A stretch of DNA of 64,000 nucleotides, taken from assembly GCF_024171785.1 (NCBI RefSeq), contig NZ_JAMTCK010000023.1, positions 1 through 64,000 of the forward strand. Direction: 5' to 3'. The stretch's first letter is position 1. The number at the start of each line of letters is the position of its first letter. The notes below the pieces were generated by a model. That model was not told the DNA's origin and searched no databases. It was given only the letters and a program-made list of their open reading frames with translations. Both the position numbers and the translations under genes were made by a program. Shown piece by piece: positions 56,236-64,000 of the stretch. This stretch comes from Goodfellowiella coeruleoviolacea (GTDB lineage Bacteria > Actinomycetota > Actinomycetes > Mycobacteriales > Pseudonocardiaceae).

Positions 56236-57855
56236 TCAGTCCACGTCGGACATGTCGGAGTCGTACTCCCCGCAGTGGTGGTGCAGCCCGGTGAGCGGCC
56301 CGTCGCCGACCTGGGCGGCCCACTCGACGAGCGTGTCCGGTGCCGGGTCACCGGCGAGACCGGCCGCGACCAGTGCGGGACGCCGGTCGGTGCGCGCCCA
56401 GAGGTCCTGCCACTGCTGGTGGCGCAGGCACAGGAAGCGCAGCCCGTTCAGCTCGGCGACGGTCTCGATGTCGTGGACGGTGGCGTGCGACAGGTCCAGC
56501 CCGGACAGGTGGGCGACCGTGCGCAGCGGCCCGAGGTCCACCGCGTCGCCGGTGGTGATGGTCAGCAGCCGCAGTGTCGGGTGGCCGGCCAGCGGGGCCA
56601 GGTCAACCGCGTCCAGGTCGAGTTCCAGCACCTCAATCGGGGTGTCCCGGACCGCTGTCAGGTCGGCGGTGCGACCGGACAGCCGGATCTGGCGCAGCTC
56701 AGGAGCGGCGCGGAGCGCGTCGAGGGCGATCTCGTCGGCGGTGGCCACGGTCAGCCGCTGCACGGCCGGTCCCATGTCGTCCAGTGACGGCCCGTCGCCG
56801 GGAACGTCCCAGGTGCGCGCCTCGGCCTGGGCCTGCTCGGTGGGGTCGGGCTCGGCCAGGTTGATCCGCAGCTCGCCGCCCTCGTGCTCGTAGTCGCCCC
56901 GGTCCAGCGCCTCGATGTGCAGGCGCAGCAGCGAGGTGACCGAGTCGGCCACGTAGCTGGGCTGGTCCTGGTGCAGCCCGATGGAGATGACCTGCCCGAC
57001 CCGGCCGTTGGGCGGCGGGGCCATGTCCACGGCGTAGAAGTCGCCACCGGTGGTGTGGGCGAACGGCACCCAGCGCGGGTGGTCCACGACCTGGCGCACC
57101 AGCTCCGGGCGGTGGGTGTGGTAGAGGTTCGCCTCGTGGTCGGACTCCTCGGGCGCCTCGTGGCCGTCCAGGTCCCCGGAGTCCGGCACCCACCAGTGCT
57201 CGGCGTGCACCGTGGCCACGCTCTCCAGGCCCATCCACACCCGCAGGCCGAGGAAACCGGCCTCGTCGGCGTCGCCGTCGGCCAGCGCGTACAGGGCGCG
57301 CAGGTCTGCGGGCAGGGCGACGCCGATCCGCTCCTCCAGTTGTTCGCGCTGGTCAACGGGTAGCGGCGGGGGCATCTCCTCGTCGTGGCCGCGGATCTCC
57401 GCCCGGCGGCGGCGCAGCTCCTGGAACAGGCGCACGGCTTGTTCGGGATCACCGGCGGGCGTCGGGTCGACCGGGCCCTGGGTGTCCGCGAGGTCCTCGG
57501 GCCGAGGCACGTACAGGAAGGTGTCCGGGTCGCGACTGCTCCGGTGCAGCACCCGGCTGACCACGGCCTCGTACCGGGAACCGTCCGCGTGCACGGTCAG
57601 GTCCACGGTCAGCCGCTCGTCCTCGGCGTTGTCCAGTTCCGCGATGGTGAGCAGGTTCTCGCTGATGTCCGCGTCGGCGTCCGACCGCTCGCCGTTGTCG
57701 AGCGTGTACCACATGCCGTGGTGGCCGGACTGCGCCGTCGGAGTGGTGAAGCCGCGCAGCGTGGCCCGTTGCCACCCGGCCGGGGCCGCCGCGGCCAGGT
57801 CCGCGGCCAGCACCGCCAGCTCCTCGGCGATGTCGTCGTCGAGTGCGTTGGTCAT
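56236..57855 (-). CDS. SUKH (SMI1/KNR4)-domain protein fused to leucine-rich-like repeats, copy 1
   Basis: A 539-residue protein with three parts. Residues 1-140 are a domain shared with its neighbour (GWQRATLRGFTT, then GMWYTLDNGERSD). Residues about 165-320 are a SUKH-like domain (REQLEERIGVALPADLRALY, WVPFAHTTGGDFYAVDM, VADSVTSLLRLHIEALDRGD). Residues about 365-490 carry short leucine-rich-like repeats (IEVLELDLDAVDLAPLAGHP, LRTVAHLSGLDLSH). SUKH proteins are widespread immunity or sensor proteins in toxin systems. No toxin gene is adjacent. The copy at 57892 is a tandem paralogue. Confidence 0.75.
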   Translation of the reverse strand: MTNALDDDIAEELAVLAADLAAAAPAGWQRATLRGFTTPTAQSGHHGMWYTLDNGERSDADADISENLLTIAELDNAEDERLTVDLTVHADGSRYEAVVSRVLHRSSRDPDTFLYVPRPEDLADTQGPVDPTPAGDPEQAVRLFQELRRRRAEIRGHDEEMPPPLPVDQREQLEERIGVALPADLRALYALADGDADEAGFLGLRVWMGLESVATVHAEHWWVPDSGDLDGHEAPEESDHEANLYHTHRPELVRQVVDHPRWVPFAHTTGGDFYAVDMAPPPNGRVGQVISIGLHQDQPSYVADSVTSLLRLHIEALDRGDYEHEGGELRINLAEPDPTEQAQAEARTWDVPGDGPSLDDMGPAVQRLTVATADEIALDALRAAPELRQIRLSGRTADLTAVRDTPIEVLELDLDAVDLAPLAGHPTLRLLTITTGDAVDLGPLRTVAHLSGLDLSHATVHDIETVAELNGLRFLCLRHQQWQDLWARTDRRPALVAAGLAGDPAPDTLVEWAAQVGDGPLTGLHHHCGEYDSDMSDVD

Positions 57856-57891
57856 GCGGGGTTTCTCTCCGTTCTGGGTGGGGTGGGGCGT

Positions 57892-59556
57892 TCAGTCGCG
57901 TGGGGTGAGCCGGCCGACGTGGTGCTGGACCCGGTCGGCCGCGCCCAGGCGGGTCAGCCAGGCCACGATCTCCTGGGGGCTCGGGTCGCCGGTCAGGTCG
58001 GCGGCGGCGAGCGCGGGCAGCCGGTCGGTGCGGGCCGACAGCTCCCGCCACTGGTCCGGGCGCAGGGTCAGCTGCCGCAGGCCTGGTAGGTCGGCCACGG
58101 CCGCGATGTCGTGCACGTCCGCGCCGGACAGGTCCAGGCCGAACAGGCTCGGCAGGCCGCGCAGCGGGGCCAGGTCGACCCCGCTGGCGCCGCGCAGCAC
58201 CAGGACGCGCAGGGTCGGGTGCCCGGCCAGCGGGGCCAGGTCGACGGTGCGCACGCCCAGGTCGAGCACCTCGACCGGCAGCTCGCGCAGCGGGGTCAGG
58301 TCGGTGGACGCGCAGTCGACCAGCCGGACCTGCCACAGGTTCGGTGCCCGCCGGACCGGGTCGAGGTCGACGGCACCGCCGTCGGTGACGGTCAGCACCT
58401 GGGTCACCGGGTCGAGCCGGGCCAGGGACGCGTCCGGGCCGGTCAGCCGCACCTGGTGGTACTGGCGGTCGCGCCGCGAATCCGCCCAGCGCGCCAGGTC
58501 GGCGGAGGTGACTTCGAGGTACTGGTTGTCGCCGTCCTCGTAGTGCTCGTAGTCGCCGCGCCGCAGCGCCTCGACGTGCCAGCGCAGCAGTGTGGTCACC
58601 GAGTCGGCCAGGTAGGACGGGCCGTCGTCGTGGTGCAGGCCGATCCGGATGACCTGCCCGGGCCGGCCGTCCCGCGTCGGGTCCATGTCCACCGCCAGGA
58701 AGTCACCGCCGGTGCTGATGGCGAACGGCACCCAGCCCGGCCGATCCAGGGACCGCCGGACCCGGTGCGGCGGGTCGGCGTCGCAGACCACGGAATCCGG
58801 CTGGAGACCGGTCGCGGCGAAGACCCGGTCGCCGTCGTCGTCCGTGACCCACCAGCGGTCGTTGGTGTGGATGCCGACGACGTCCTGCAGCGCGCTCCAC
58901 GGGTGCCCGACCAGCAGGCCGAGGTTGTCGTCGCCGTTGGCCAGCGCGTACAGCGCGCGCAGGTCCTCGGGCAGGGCCACGCCGAGGTCCTGTTCCAGGC
59001 GTTGGCGCACCTCCGGGGCCAGTGGCGCGGGCAGGTCGTCGGCCCGCCCCAGGATCTCCGCGCGCAACCGCAGGTACTCGTGGAACAGCTGGACCGCCTC
59101 GGCCGGGTCGCCGGCCTGGGTGGGGTTGGTCGGCCCGGGCTGCTCGTCACCGCGCCGCTCGGGCAGCACCCCGGGGGTCAGCACGCACTGGACGCTGGTC
59201 GCCTCGCCGACCCGCCGGCCCTCGCCGACCCGCCGGCTCAGCCCCGCGGCGATCAGCGCCTCGAACTCACCCGAGGCGTGCACCACCAGCTCGATGGCGA
59301 CGGGTGTGCTGGTGCGGACCCGGTCGGCGAGTTCGCTCAGTTCCGTCCAGGGCGCGGCGGCCGTGTCCACCAGCCGGTCGCGGCCGTTGGCCAGCGCGTA
59401 CCAGACGCGGTGGAACTCCTGCCCGTACTCGGTGGCGAACGCCCGCACCACGGCCCGCCGCCAGTCCTTCGGTGCCTTCGCGGCCAACCCGTCCGCCATC
59501 CGCTGGACGGTCGCGGCGATCTCGGTGTGCTGGCTGTTCGGCATGGCGGAGTCCAT
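57892..59556 (-). CDS. SUKH (SMI1/KNR4)-domain protein fused to leucine-rich-like repeats, copy 2
   Basis: A 554-residue paralogue of the next gene on the same strand. It has the same order of modules: N-terminal domain (DWRRAVVRAFATEYGQEFHR, VWYALANG), SUKH-like domain (about residues 180-340; VRQRLEQDLGVALPEDLRAL, WVPFAISTGGDFLAVDMDP, LADSVTTLLRWHVEALRRGD), and LRR-like repeats (about 385-510; LPVEVLDLGVRTVDLAPLAG, LRGLPSLFGLDLSGADVHDI). ATG 59554-59556 is used; ATG 59544 is a near-equal choice. The gap of 36 bp suggests co-transcription of both copies. Confidence 0.75.
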   Translation of the reverse strand: MDSAMPNSQHTEIAATVQRMADGLAAKAPKDWRRAVVRAFATEYGQEFHRVWYALANGRDRLVDTAAAPWTELSELADRVRTSTPVAIELVVHASGEFEALIAAGLSRRVGEGRRVGEATSVQCVLTPGVLPERRGDEQPGPTNPTQAGDPAEAVQLFHEYLRLRAEILGRADDLPAPLAPEVRQRLEQDLGVALPEDLRALYALANGDDNLGLLVGHPWSALQDVVGIHTNDRWWVTDDDGDRVFAATGLQPDSVVCDADPPHRVRRSLDRPGWVPFAISTGGDFLAVDMDPTRDGRPGQVIRIGLHHDDGPSYLADSVTTLLRWHVEALRRGDYEHYEDGDNQYLEVTSADLARWADSRRDRQYHQVRLTGPDASLARLDPVTQVLTVTDGGAVDLDPVRRAPNLWQVRLVDCASTDLTPLRELPVEVLDLGVRTVDLAPLAGHPTLRVLVLRGASGVDLAPLRGLPSLFGLDLSGADVHDIAAVADLPGLRQLTLRPDQWRELSARTDRLPALAAADLTGDPSPQEIVAWLTRLGAADRVQHHVGRLTPRD

Positions 59557-59715
59557 CTCGTGCGGGGGCGGGTGGCGGGTGCGTCAGGTGCTGGTGTTGT
59601 AACAGCCAGCACTGACAGTTGGGTGGCCGTTGGGCCGGCACCGGTCCCCGCGTACCGTGCTTGACGTGCGGAAGTGCTGTGTTCGGGGGTCGGTGGCGCT
59701 GCGGGGTCGGCGCCG

Positions 59716-60651
59716 GTGACCGCTGGGGTGACCCGCGCCAGCACCCGGTGCTGGCGCCCGCCGTTCCCGCTGGACCTGGCCGCCGTGCTGGCGCCGCTGC
59801 GCCGCGGCCGGGGCGACCCCACCCACCAGCTCGCCGAGGACGGCGCGCACTGGCTGACCGCCAACACCCCGGCCGGCCCTGGCACGCTCGCGGTGCGCCG
59901 CGCCGGTGCCGGCGAGGTGCGGGCGGCGGCGTGGGGCGCGGGGGCCGAGTGGCTGCTGGCCGGGGTGCCCGCGCTGCTCGGCGCCGACGATGACGACAGC
60001 GGGTTCCAGGCGCACCACCCGCTGGTCGCCGACACCCGGCGGCGGCTGCCCGGGCTGCGGCTGGGCGCGACCGGGCGGGTGTGGGACGCGCTGGTGCCGG
60101 CGGTGCTGGAGCAGAAGGTCACCGGCTACGAGGCGCGGCGGTCCTGGCGGGAGCTGTGCCGGCGGTTCGGGCTGCCCGCGCCGGGGCCGGCGGTGGGCAT
60201 GCCGGCCGGGATGCGGGTGCCGCCCACCCCGGCCGCGCTGCTGGCCGTGCCGGACTGGGAGTGGCACCGCGCCGGCGTCGACGGCGGGCGGCGCCGGGCC
60301 CTGGTCGCCTCGGCGCAGGTGGCGTCGCGGCTGGAGCGGGCGGCCACCCTGCGCGGCGCGGCCGGCCGGCGGTTGTTGTGCCTGGTCCCGGGCATCGGGG
60401 TGTGGACGGCCGCCGAGGTGGCGCAGCGGGCCTGGGGTGATCCGGACGCGGTCAGCGTCGGCGACTTCCACATTCCCAGCGTGGTCGGCTGGGCCCTGGT
60501 CGGCCGGCCGCTGGACGACGAGGGCATGCTGCGGGTGCTGGCCCCGTACACGCCGCAGCGGCAGCGCGCGGTCCGGTACGTGGAGGCCTCCGGTTTCCGC
60601 CGCCCCCGCTACGGGCCGCGCTACGCCGGCCGCGACTACCGGGCGATCTGA
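59716..60651 (+). CDS. AlkA-like DNA-3-methyladenine glycosylase (HhH-GPD family)
   Basis: A 311-residue DNA repair enzyme that removes alkylated bases. The N-terminal part begins CWRPPFPLDLAAVLAPLRRG. The helix-hairpin-helix-GPD core (about residues 115-270) includes WDALVPAVLEQKVTGYEARR, LCLVPGIGVWTAAEVAQRAW, GDP and the catalytic aspartate in SVGDFHIPSVVGW. The end KRYG-like pattern is FRRPRYGPRYAGRDYRAI. GTG 59716 starts just before the conserved region; GTG 59674 is in frame but lies only about 16 nt from a TACCGT box. It converges on the TetR gene, 6 bp apart. Confidence 0.85.
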   Translation: MTAGVTRASTRCWRPPFPLDLAAVLAPLRRGRGDPTHQLAEDGAHWLTANTPAGPGTLAVRRAGAGEVRAAAWGAGAEWLLAGVPALLGADDDDSGFQAHHPLVADTRRRLPGLRLGATGRVWDALVPAVLEQKVTGYEARRSWRELCRRFGLPAPGPAVGMPAGMRVPPTPAALLAVPDWEWHRAGVDGGRRRALVASAQVASRLERAATLRGAAGRRLLCLVPGIGVWTAAEVAQRAWGDPDAVSVGDFHIPSVVGWALVGRPLDDEGMLRVLAPYTPQRQRAVRYVEASGFRRPRYGPRYAGRDYRAI

Positions 60652-60657
60652 GCTGAC

Positions 60658-61248
60658 TCACCCGGCTGGCGTGAGTCCGGGCAGGAGTTCCCGCACCAGT
60701 GCCTCGGCCAGTTCGGGTGTGGCGGTCAGGTCGGTGAGGTGGCTGAGGAAGGCGCGCTGGAAGCACGCGCCCAGCAGCAGGCCGGCGAGCGCGTCGGCGT
60801 CGGCGTCGGCCCGGACGCGGCCGGCGGCCTGTTCGGCGCGCAGGTAGTCGGCGACCGCGGTGTTGACGTGCTGCGGGCCGGCGCCGCGCTCGGCCAGGGC
60901 GCCGCGGTGGGCGGCGAGCAGCCGGGGCTCGGAGAAGATCGACGCGGCCATCGGGAAGGTTTCCTGGTAGAAGGCGAGCGCGGCGGCGGCGACCTCGGTC
61001 AGCGTGTCCGCCACCGCGCCCCGGCCGACCCGGTCGGCCAGCGTGCCCAGCAGGCGTTCCAGATCACCGGGGGTGCGCTCGCGCAGCACCGCGAGGAACA
61101 GGTCCTCCTTGGCGCGGAAGTGCTTGTACAGCAACGCTTCCGAGCAGTCGGCGGCCCTGGCGATCTCCTTGGTGGTGGTGCGGGCCAGCCCGCGGGTGTG
61201 CATCACCTGCGCCGCCGCCGCCACGATCCGCGCCCGGGTGTCCGACAC
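60658..61248 (-). CDS. TetR-family transcriptional regulator
   Basis: A 196-residue repressor with an N-terminal helix-turn-helix (RARIVAAAAQVMHTRGLART, TTKEIARAADCSEALLYKHF) and a C-terminal ligand/dimer domain (VAAAALAFYQETFPMAASIF, LLLGACFQRAFLSHL). GTG 61246-61248 has GGAGG 5 nt upstream, preferred over a longer frame that runs into the operator. It diverges from an NAD(P)-binding protein gene across a large inverted repeat, so it probably represses both. Confidence 0.88.
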   Translation of the reverse strand: MSDTRARIVAAAAQVMHTRGLARTTTKEIARAADCSEALLYKHFRAKEDLFLAVLRERTPGDLERLLGTLADRVGRGAVADTLTEVAAAALAFYQETFPMAASIFSEPRLLAAHRGALAERGAGPQHVNTAVADYLRAEQAAGRVRADADADALAGLLLGACFQRAFLSHLTDLTATPELAEALVRELLPGLTPAG

Positions 61249-61267
61249 GACTGCCTCCGCTTGACAG

Positions 61268-61314
61268 GTGAGTGAGTGCTTACCCAGGATAGGGGAGAGT
61301 AAGCACTTACTCAC
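61268..61314. promoter_or_regulatory. TetR operator: paired palindromic arms
   Basis: GTGAGTGAGTGCTTAC (61268-61283) and GTAAGCACTTACTCAC (61299-61314) form a 16-bp inverted repeat with one mismatch and a 15-bp centre. The right arm contains GTAAGCACTTAC, a perfect 12-bp palindrome. TATCCT (minus strand, 61286-61291) in the centre is a likely -10 box for the TetR gene; TTGACA (61261-61266) may serve the other gene. Confidence 0.75.
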
Positions 61315-61355
61315 CCCGCCCTCGGCGGGGCAGGACAGCAGGACAGGAGCCCACG

Positions 61356-61994
61356 ATGAAGCTGACCGTGTTCGGTGCCAGCGGTGGCACCGGCGGCCAG
61401 GTGTTGGCCCAGGCGCTCGACGCCGGCCACCACGTGACCGCGGTGGCGCGCGCCTCGTCCACCCTGGCCGTGACCGAGCACCCCCGGCTGACCGTGGTGC
61501 GCGCCGACGTGTTCGACGCCGAGGCGATCGCGCCCGCGGTGGCCGGCGCGGACGCGGTGGTCACCGCGCTGGGCTCCCGGCAGGTGAGCGCCCCGACCGA
61601 GGTGTGCGCCAGGGGCACTCGGGCGATCCTGGCCGCCATGCACGCCACGGGCACGCGCCGGCTGGTCGCGGTCAGCGCCAGCGGCGCGTTCAGCGACAGC
61701 GGCGACGGCCCGCTCACCCGGTACGCGGTCAAGCCGGTGCTGCGACGCGTGCTGCGGCACTCCTTCGCCGACATGCGCGCCATGGAGCGGGCGATCCGCG
61801 ACAGCGCGGTCGACTGGACCGTCGTCCGCCCGCCCATGCTCACCAACGGCCCGCTGACCCGCCGCTACCGCACCGCGCTGAACCGCAACGTGCGCGGCGG
61901 CATCCGGCTGTCCCGCGCCGACCTCGCCCACTGCGTGCTGCACCAGGTGGGCGAGCCGACCGCGGTCCGCGCCGTGGTCTGCGTTGGCTACTGA
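61356..61994 (+). CDS. NAD(P)H-binding protein (atypical SDR)
   Basis: A 212-residue Rossmann protein of the NAD(P)-binding NmrA/BVR-B-like type: KLTVFGASGGTGGQVLAQAL (glycine-rich loop, residues 2-21), TVVRADVFDAEAIAPAVAGA, AVVTALGSRQ, RLVAVSASGAFSD and VDWTVVRPPMLTNGP. There is no strict Tyr-x-x-x-Lys, so it may sense or reduce an unknown compound. ATG 61356 follows AGGACAGGAG. It is the probable main target of the divergent TetR repressor. Confidence 0.85.
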   Translation: MKLTVFGASGGTGGQVLAQALDAGHHVTAVARASSTLAVTEHPRLTVVRADVFDAEAIAPAVAGADAVVTALGSRQVSAPTEVCARGTRAILAAMHATGTRRLVAVSASGAFSDSGDGPLTRYAVKPVLRRVLRHSFADMRAMERAIRDSAVDWTVVRPPMLTNGPLTRRYRTALNRNVRGGIRLSRADLAHCVLHQVGEPTAVRAVVCVGY

Positions 61995-62125
61995 CCGCTC
62001 GGCCACCATCGCCCGGTGATCGTCAGTTTCGCTTACCAACTGTCACCGATCGTGTAACGCGGCGTCACGTCCTCCCGATGGCTCAGGCACGGCCCGAGAC
62101 TCGGGCCCCCGTTGGGAGGACATCG

Positions 62126-64000
62126 ATGTCCGTTCGGAGCACGTCCGCACCCACACGATTACGCAGAGCCGGGGTGGCCGCCCTGGCCGCGCTCGCCACC
62201 TGGGCTACCACCGCGGTGGCCCTCGCGGCACCGCCGGCCGCGGCCCAGGTCGACCCGTCCGACGTCGAGGTCACCCTTGGTCCGGGCGCCAGTGCCACGG
62301 TCGCCAAGACCGTCACCACGCCCTCGGTCCCGCCCAACCCGGACCTGGTGTTCCTGGCCGACACCACCGGGAGCATGGGCGGTGCCATCGCCAACGTCCG
62401 GGCCAACGCCGCCAGCGTGACCAGCGCGGTGCTGTCCGCCCAGCCCAGCGCCCAGTTCGCGGTGGCCGAGTACCGCGACGCCACGGACCCGTTCGTCTTC
62501 CGGGTCAACCAGAACCTCACCGGGGACACCGCCGCCGTGCAGACCGGGATCGACGCCTGGGTCGCCTCCGGCGGCGGCGACTTCCCCGAGGCCGCCGTCA
62601 ACGCCCTGTTCGAGATCGGCTCCGGGGCCGTCGCGTTCCGGCCGGACGGCACCAGGATCCTGGCCTGGTTCGGGGACGCGCCCTCGCACGACCCCAGCCA
62701 GGGGCACACCCTGGCCGACGCCGTCGCCGCGTTGCAGGCCGCCGGGATCCGGGTCGTCGCGGTCAACATGGGCGCGGCCGGCTCGGGTCTGGACACCGGC
62801 GGGCAGGCCACCTCGATCGTGACGGCGACCGGCGGCGTGCTGCTCAACAACGTCCCGGCTGACCAGGTCGCCCAGGCCATCCTGGACGGCATCCAGGCCG
62901 TCAAGGTCACGGTCACGCCCACGATCACCGCGTGCGACCCGCAGCTGAGCGTGGTGCTCACCCCGGCGAGCCAGACGGTGAACAGCGGGGACAAGGCCAG
63001 CTTCACCGAGACGATCACGGTGCAGCAGGGCGCAGCCGCCGGCACCTACCACTGCACGGTCGACTTCCTGGTGGACGGCGCGTCCCGGGGCTTCGTCGAG
63101 CGGACCACGGTGCACGTGCCCGGCGTGCGGGTCAACGACGTGACGGTCGCCGAGGGCGACGCGGGCAGCACGCCGGCGGCCTTCACGGTGAGCCTGGACC
63201 GGCCCAGCCCCGGCCCGGTGACCGTCGACTTCACCACGGCCGACGGGACCGCCGGCGCACCGGGGGACTACACACCGGCCAGCGGCACGGTGACGATCGC
63301 GCCCGGCGCGACCAGCGCGGTGGTGACCGTGCCGGTCACCGGGGACACCACCGACGAGCTGGACGAGACGTTCACCGTGGCGCTGACCGCGGCCAGCGGC
63401 GCGGCGATCACCGACCCGACCGGGGTCGGCACGATCGTCGACGACGACCGCGACGGGGTGTTCTCCTGCCGGGCCAGCGCGCTGAACCTGGTCGGCGTCG
63501 AACCGGTGGTGGCCAACCCGAGCGACGTGCCGTGCGTGCCCGACAGCAAGACGGTGGCGCGGGTCGGCCTGAACGCGGGCGCGCTCGCGGTCAACGCCAA
63601 GGCGCTGACCGCCACCACCGTCCAGACGCCGGGCGAGCTGACCTCGGCGCCGCCGGCCGAGGGGGACAACGCCACCGCGACCGCCTCGGTGGACACGACC
63701 ACGATCAGCACCCTCGGGCTGACCATCGAACTGGGCGTGATCAGGTCGACCGCCTCGGCCCGGTGCGTGCCGGGAGAGGGCGGACTGGTCCCCCGGTTCT
63801 CCGGCGACTCGACGGTCGCCTCCCTGAAGATCAACGGGGTGCCGACGGAGATCGGCTCTGGTCCGGTGACCATCCCGCTGGTGATCGGGTCGCTCACGCT
63901 GAACAGCACCGAGACCACGGCCACCTCGGTGGTCCAGCGGGCCGTGGCGCTGGACACCGTGCTCGCCGACGTGGTCATCGGTGAGGCGCGCGCGGACGTC
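62126..64000 (+). CDS. Secreted VWA and Calx-beta domain protein (partial, runs off the window)
   Basis: At least 625 residues, open at the right edge. It has a signal peptide (residues 1-41, cleaved near PPAAA), then a von Willebrand A domain with a metal-site motif DTTGSMG (about residue 76), ALFEIGSGAV and ILAWFGDAPSHDP. A beta domain follows, then a Calx-beta repeat (about 335-450; VTVAEGDAGSTPAAFTVSLD, GDTTDELDETFTVAL). The last part (from about residue 450, FSCRASALNLVGVEPVVANP) resembles choice-of-anchor-P type domains of actinobacterial secreted proteins. It is probably a surface adhesion or matrix protein. ATG 62126 follows GGGAGGA. A small hairpin (GGCCCG/CGGGCC near 62090-62108) lies in the leader. 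Confidence 0.8.
   Translation, partial: MSVRSTSAPTRLRRAGVAALAALATWATTAVALAAPPAAAQVDPSDVEVTLGPGASATVAKTVTTPSVPPNPDLVFLADTTGSMGGAIANVRANAASVTSAVLSAQPSAQFAVAEYRDATDPFVFRVNQNLTGDTAAVQTGIDAWVASGGGDFPEAAVNALFEIGSGAVAFRPDGTRILAWFGDAPSHDPSQGHTLADAVAALQAAGIRVVAVNMGAAGSGLDTGGQATSIVTATGGVLLNNVPADQVAQAILDGIQAVKVTVTPTITACDPQLSVVLTPASQTVNSGDKASFTETITVQQGAAAGTYHCTVDFLVDGASRGFVERTTVHVPGVRVNDVTVAEGDAGSTPAAFTVSLDRPSPGPVTVDFTTADGTAGAPGDYTPASGTVTIAPGATSAVVTVPVTGDTTDELDETFTVALTAASGAAITDPTGVGTIVDDDRDGVFSCRASALNLVGVEPVVANPSDVPCVPDSKTVARVGLNAGALAVNAKALTATTVQTPGELTSAPPAEGDNATATASVDTTTISTLGLTIELGVIRSTASARCVPGEGGLVPRFSGDSTVASLKINGVPTEIGSGPVTIPLVIGSLTLNSTETTATSVVQRAVALDTVLADVVIGEARADV

Overview
The window is very GC-rich (roughly 72-74 %), uses many GTG starts, and often starts genes without a leader (a TANNNT -10 box 6-8 nt before the start codon). 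Gene content and order indicate a mycolata-related actinomycete, most likely Pseudonocardiales (Pseudonocardiaceae type). The backbone follows the Mycobacterium tuberculosis block from accD5/Rv3280 down to Rv3264c: acyl-CoA carboxylase beta, birA, PH-domain membrane protein, GtrA, purK, purE, fadE25, a TIGR03089 protein, an LCP ligase, rmlD, wbbL and a mannose-1-phosphate guanylyltransferase. This comparison rests on remembered gene order, not on a search.

Region by region. 1-700: 5' part of an IS3-like transposase gene and an intergenic repeat field. 704-6519: carboxylase/biotin ligase pair, PH protein, HMG-CoA lyase, CbiZ and a MaoC-fold protein. 6691-10836: first type VII secretion (T7SS) cassette, with a YbaB-like protein, a WXG100-like protein, a 911-residue TNT-domain toxin and its probable immunity protein. 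10870-16128: methyltransferase, histidinol-phosphatase-like gene, two-component system and two tandem GtrA genes. 16302-18785: sigma factor fused to a zinc finger, membrane anchor and external domain. 19470-25517: purK, purE, serine hydrolase, fadE25 and DoxX. 25759-38610: cell-envelope block (TIGR03089, two LCP ligases, two secreted proteins with duplicated leaders, rmlB, rmlD, two glycosyltransferases). 38803-41103: second T7SS cassette with an effector of unknown activity. 41523-45085: MerR/GyrI pair, then an FAD oxidoreductase with an ECF41-type sigma factor. 45104-54246: membrane protein, four glycosyltransferases and a YtrA-type GntR/ABC operon. 54254-56194: Pro/Gln-rich protein and the nucleotidyltransferase. 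56236-64000: two SUKH-LRR paralogues, AlkA-like glycosylase, TetR/NAD(P)-binding pair, and a truncated VWA/Calx-beta surface protein.

How the genes work together: rmlB, rmlD, wbbL, the guanylyltransferase, several glycosyltransferases, GtrA and two LCP ligases fit the making and attachment of rhamnose-containing envelope polymers such as arabinogalactan. The T7SS cassettes and SUKH proteins point to contact-dependent competition.

The most unusual signal is not a protein. Five intergenic copies of a roughly 100-150 bp element carry two DnaA-box-like nonamers and a promoter-like TAGGCT hexamer. In four copies the boxes start exactly 19 bp apart and lie exactly 39 bp from the hexamer; the fifth is degenerate. 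A second, covarying hairpin repeat occurs once between genes (40 bp period) and once in frame inside a membrane-protein gene (39 bp, 13 codons). Many gene ends also carry short tandem repeats, mostly of 18 bp.
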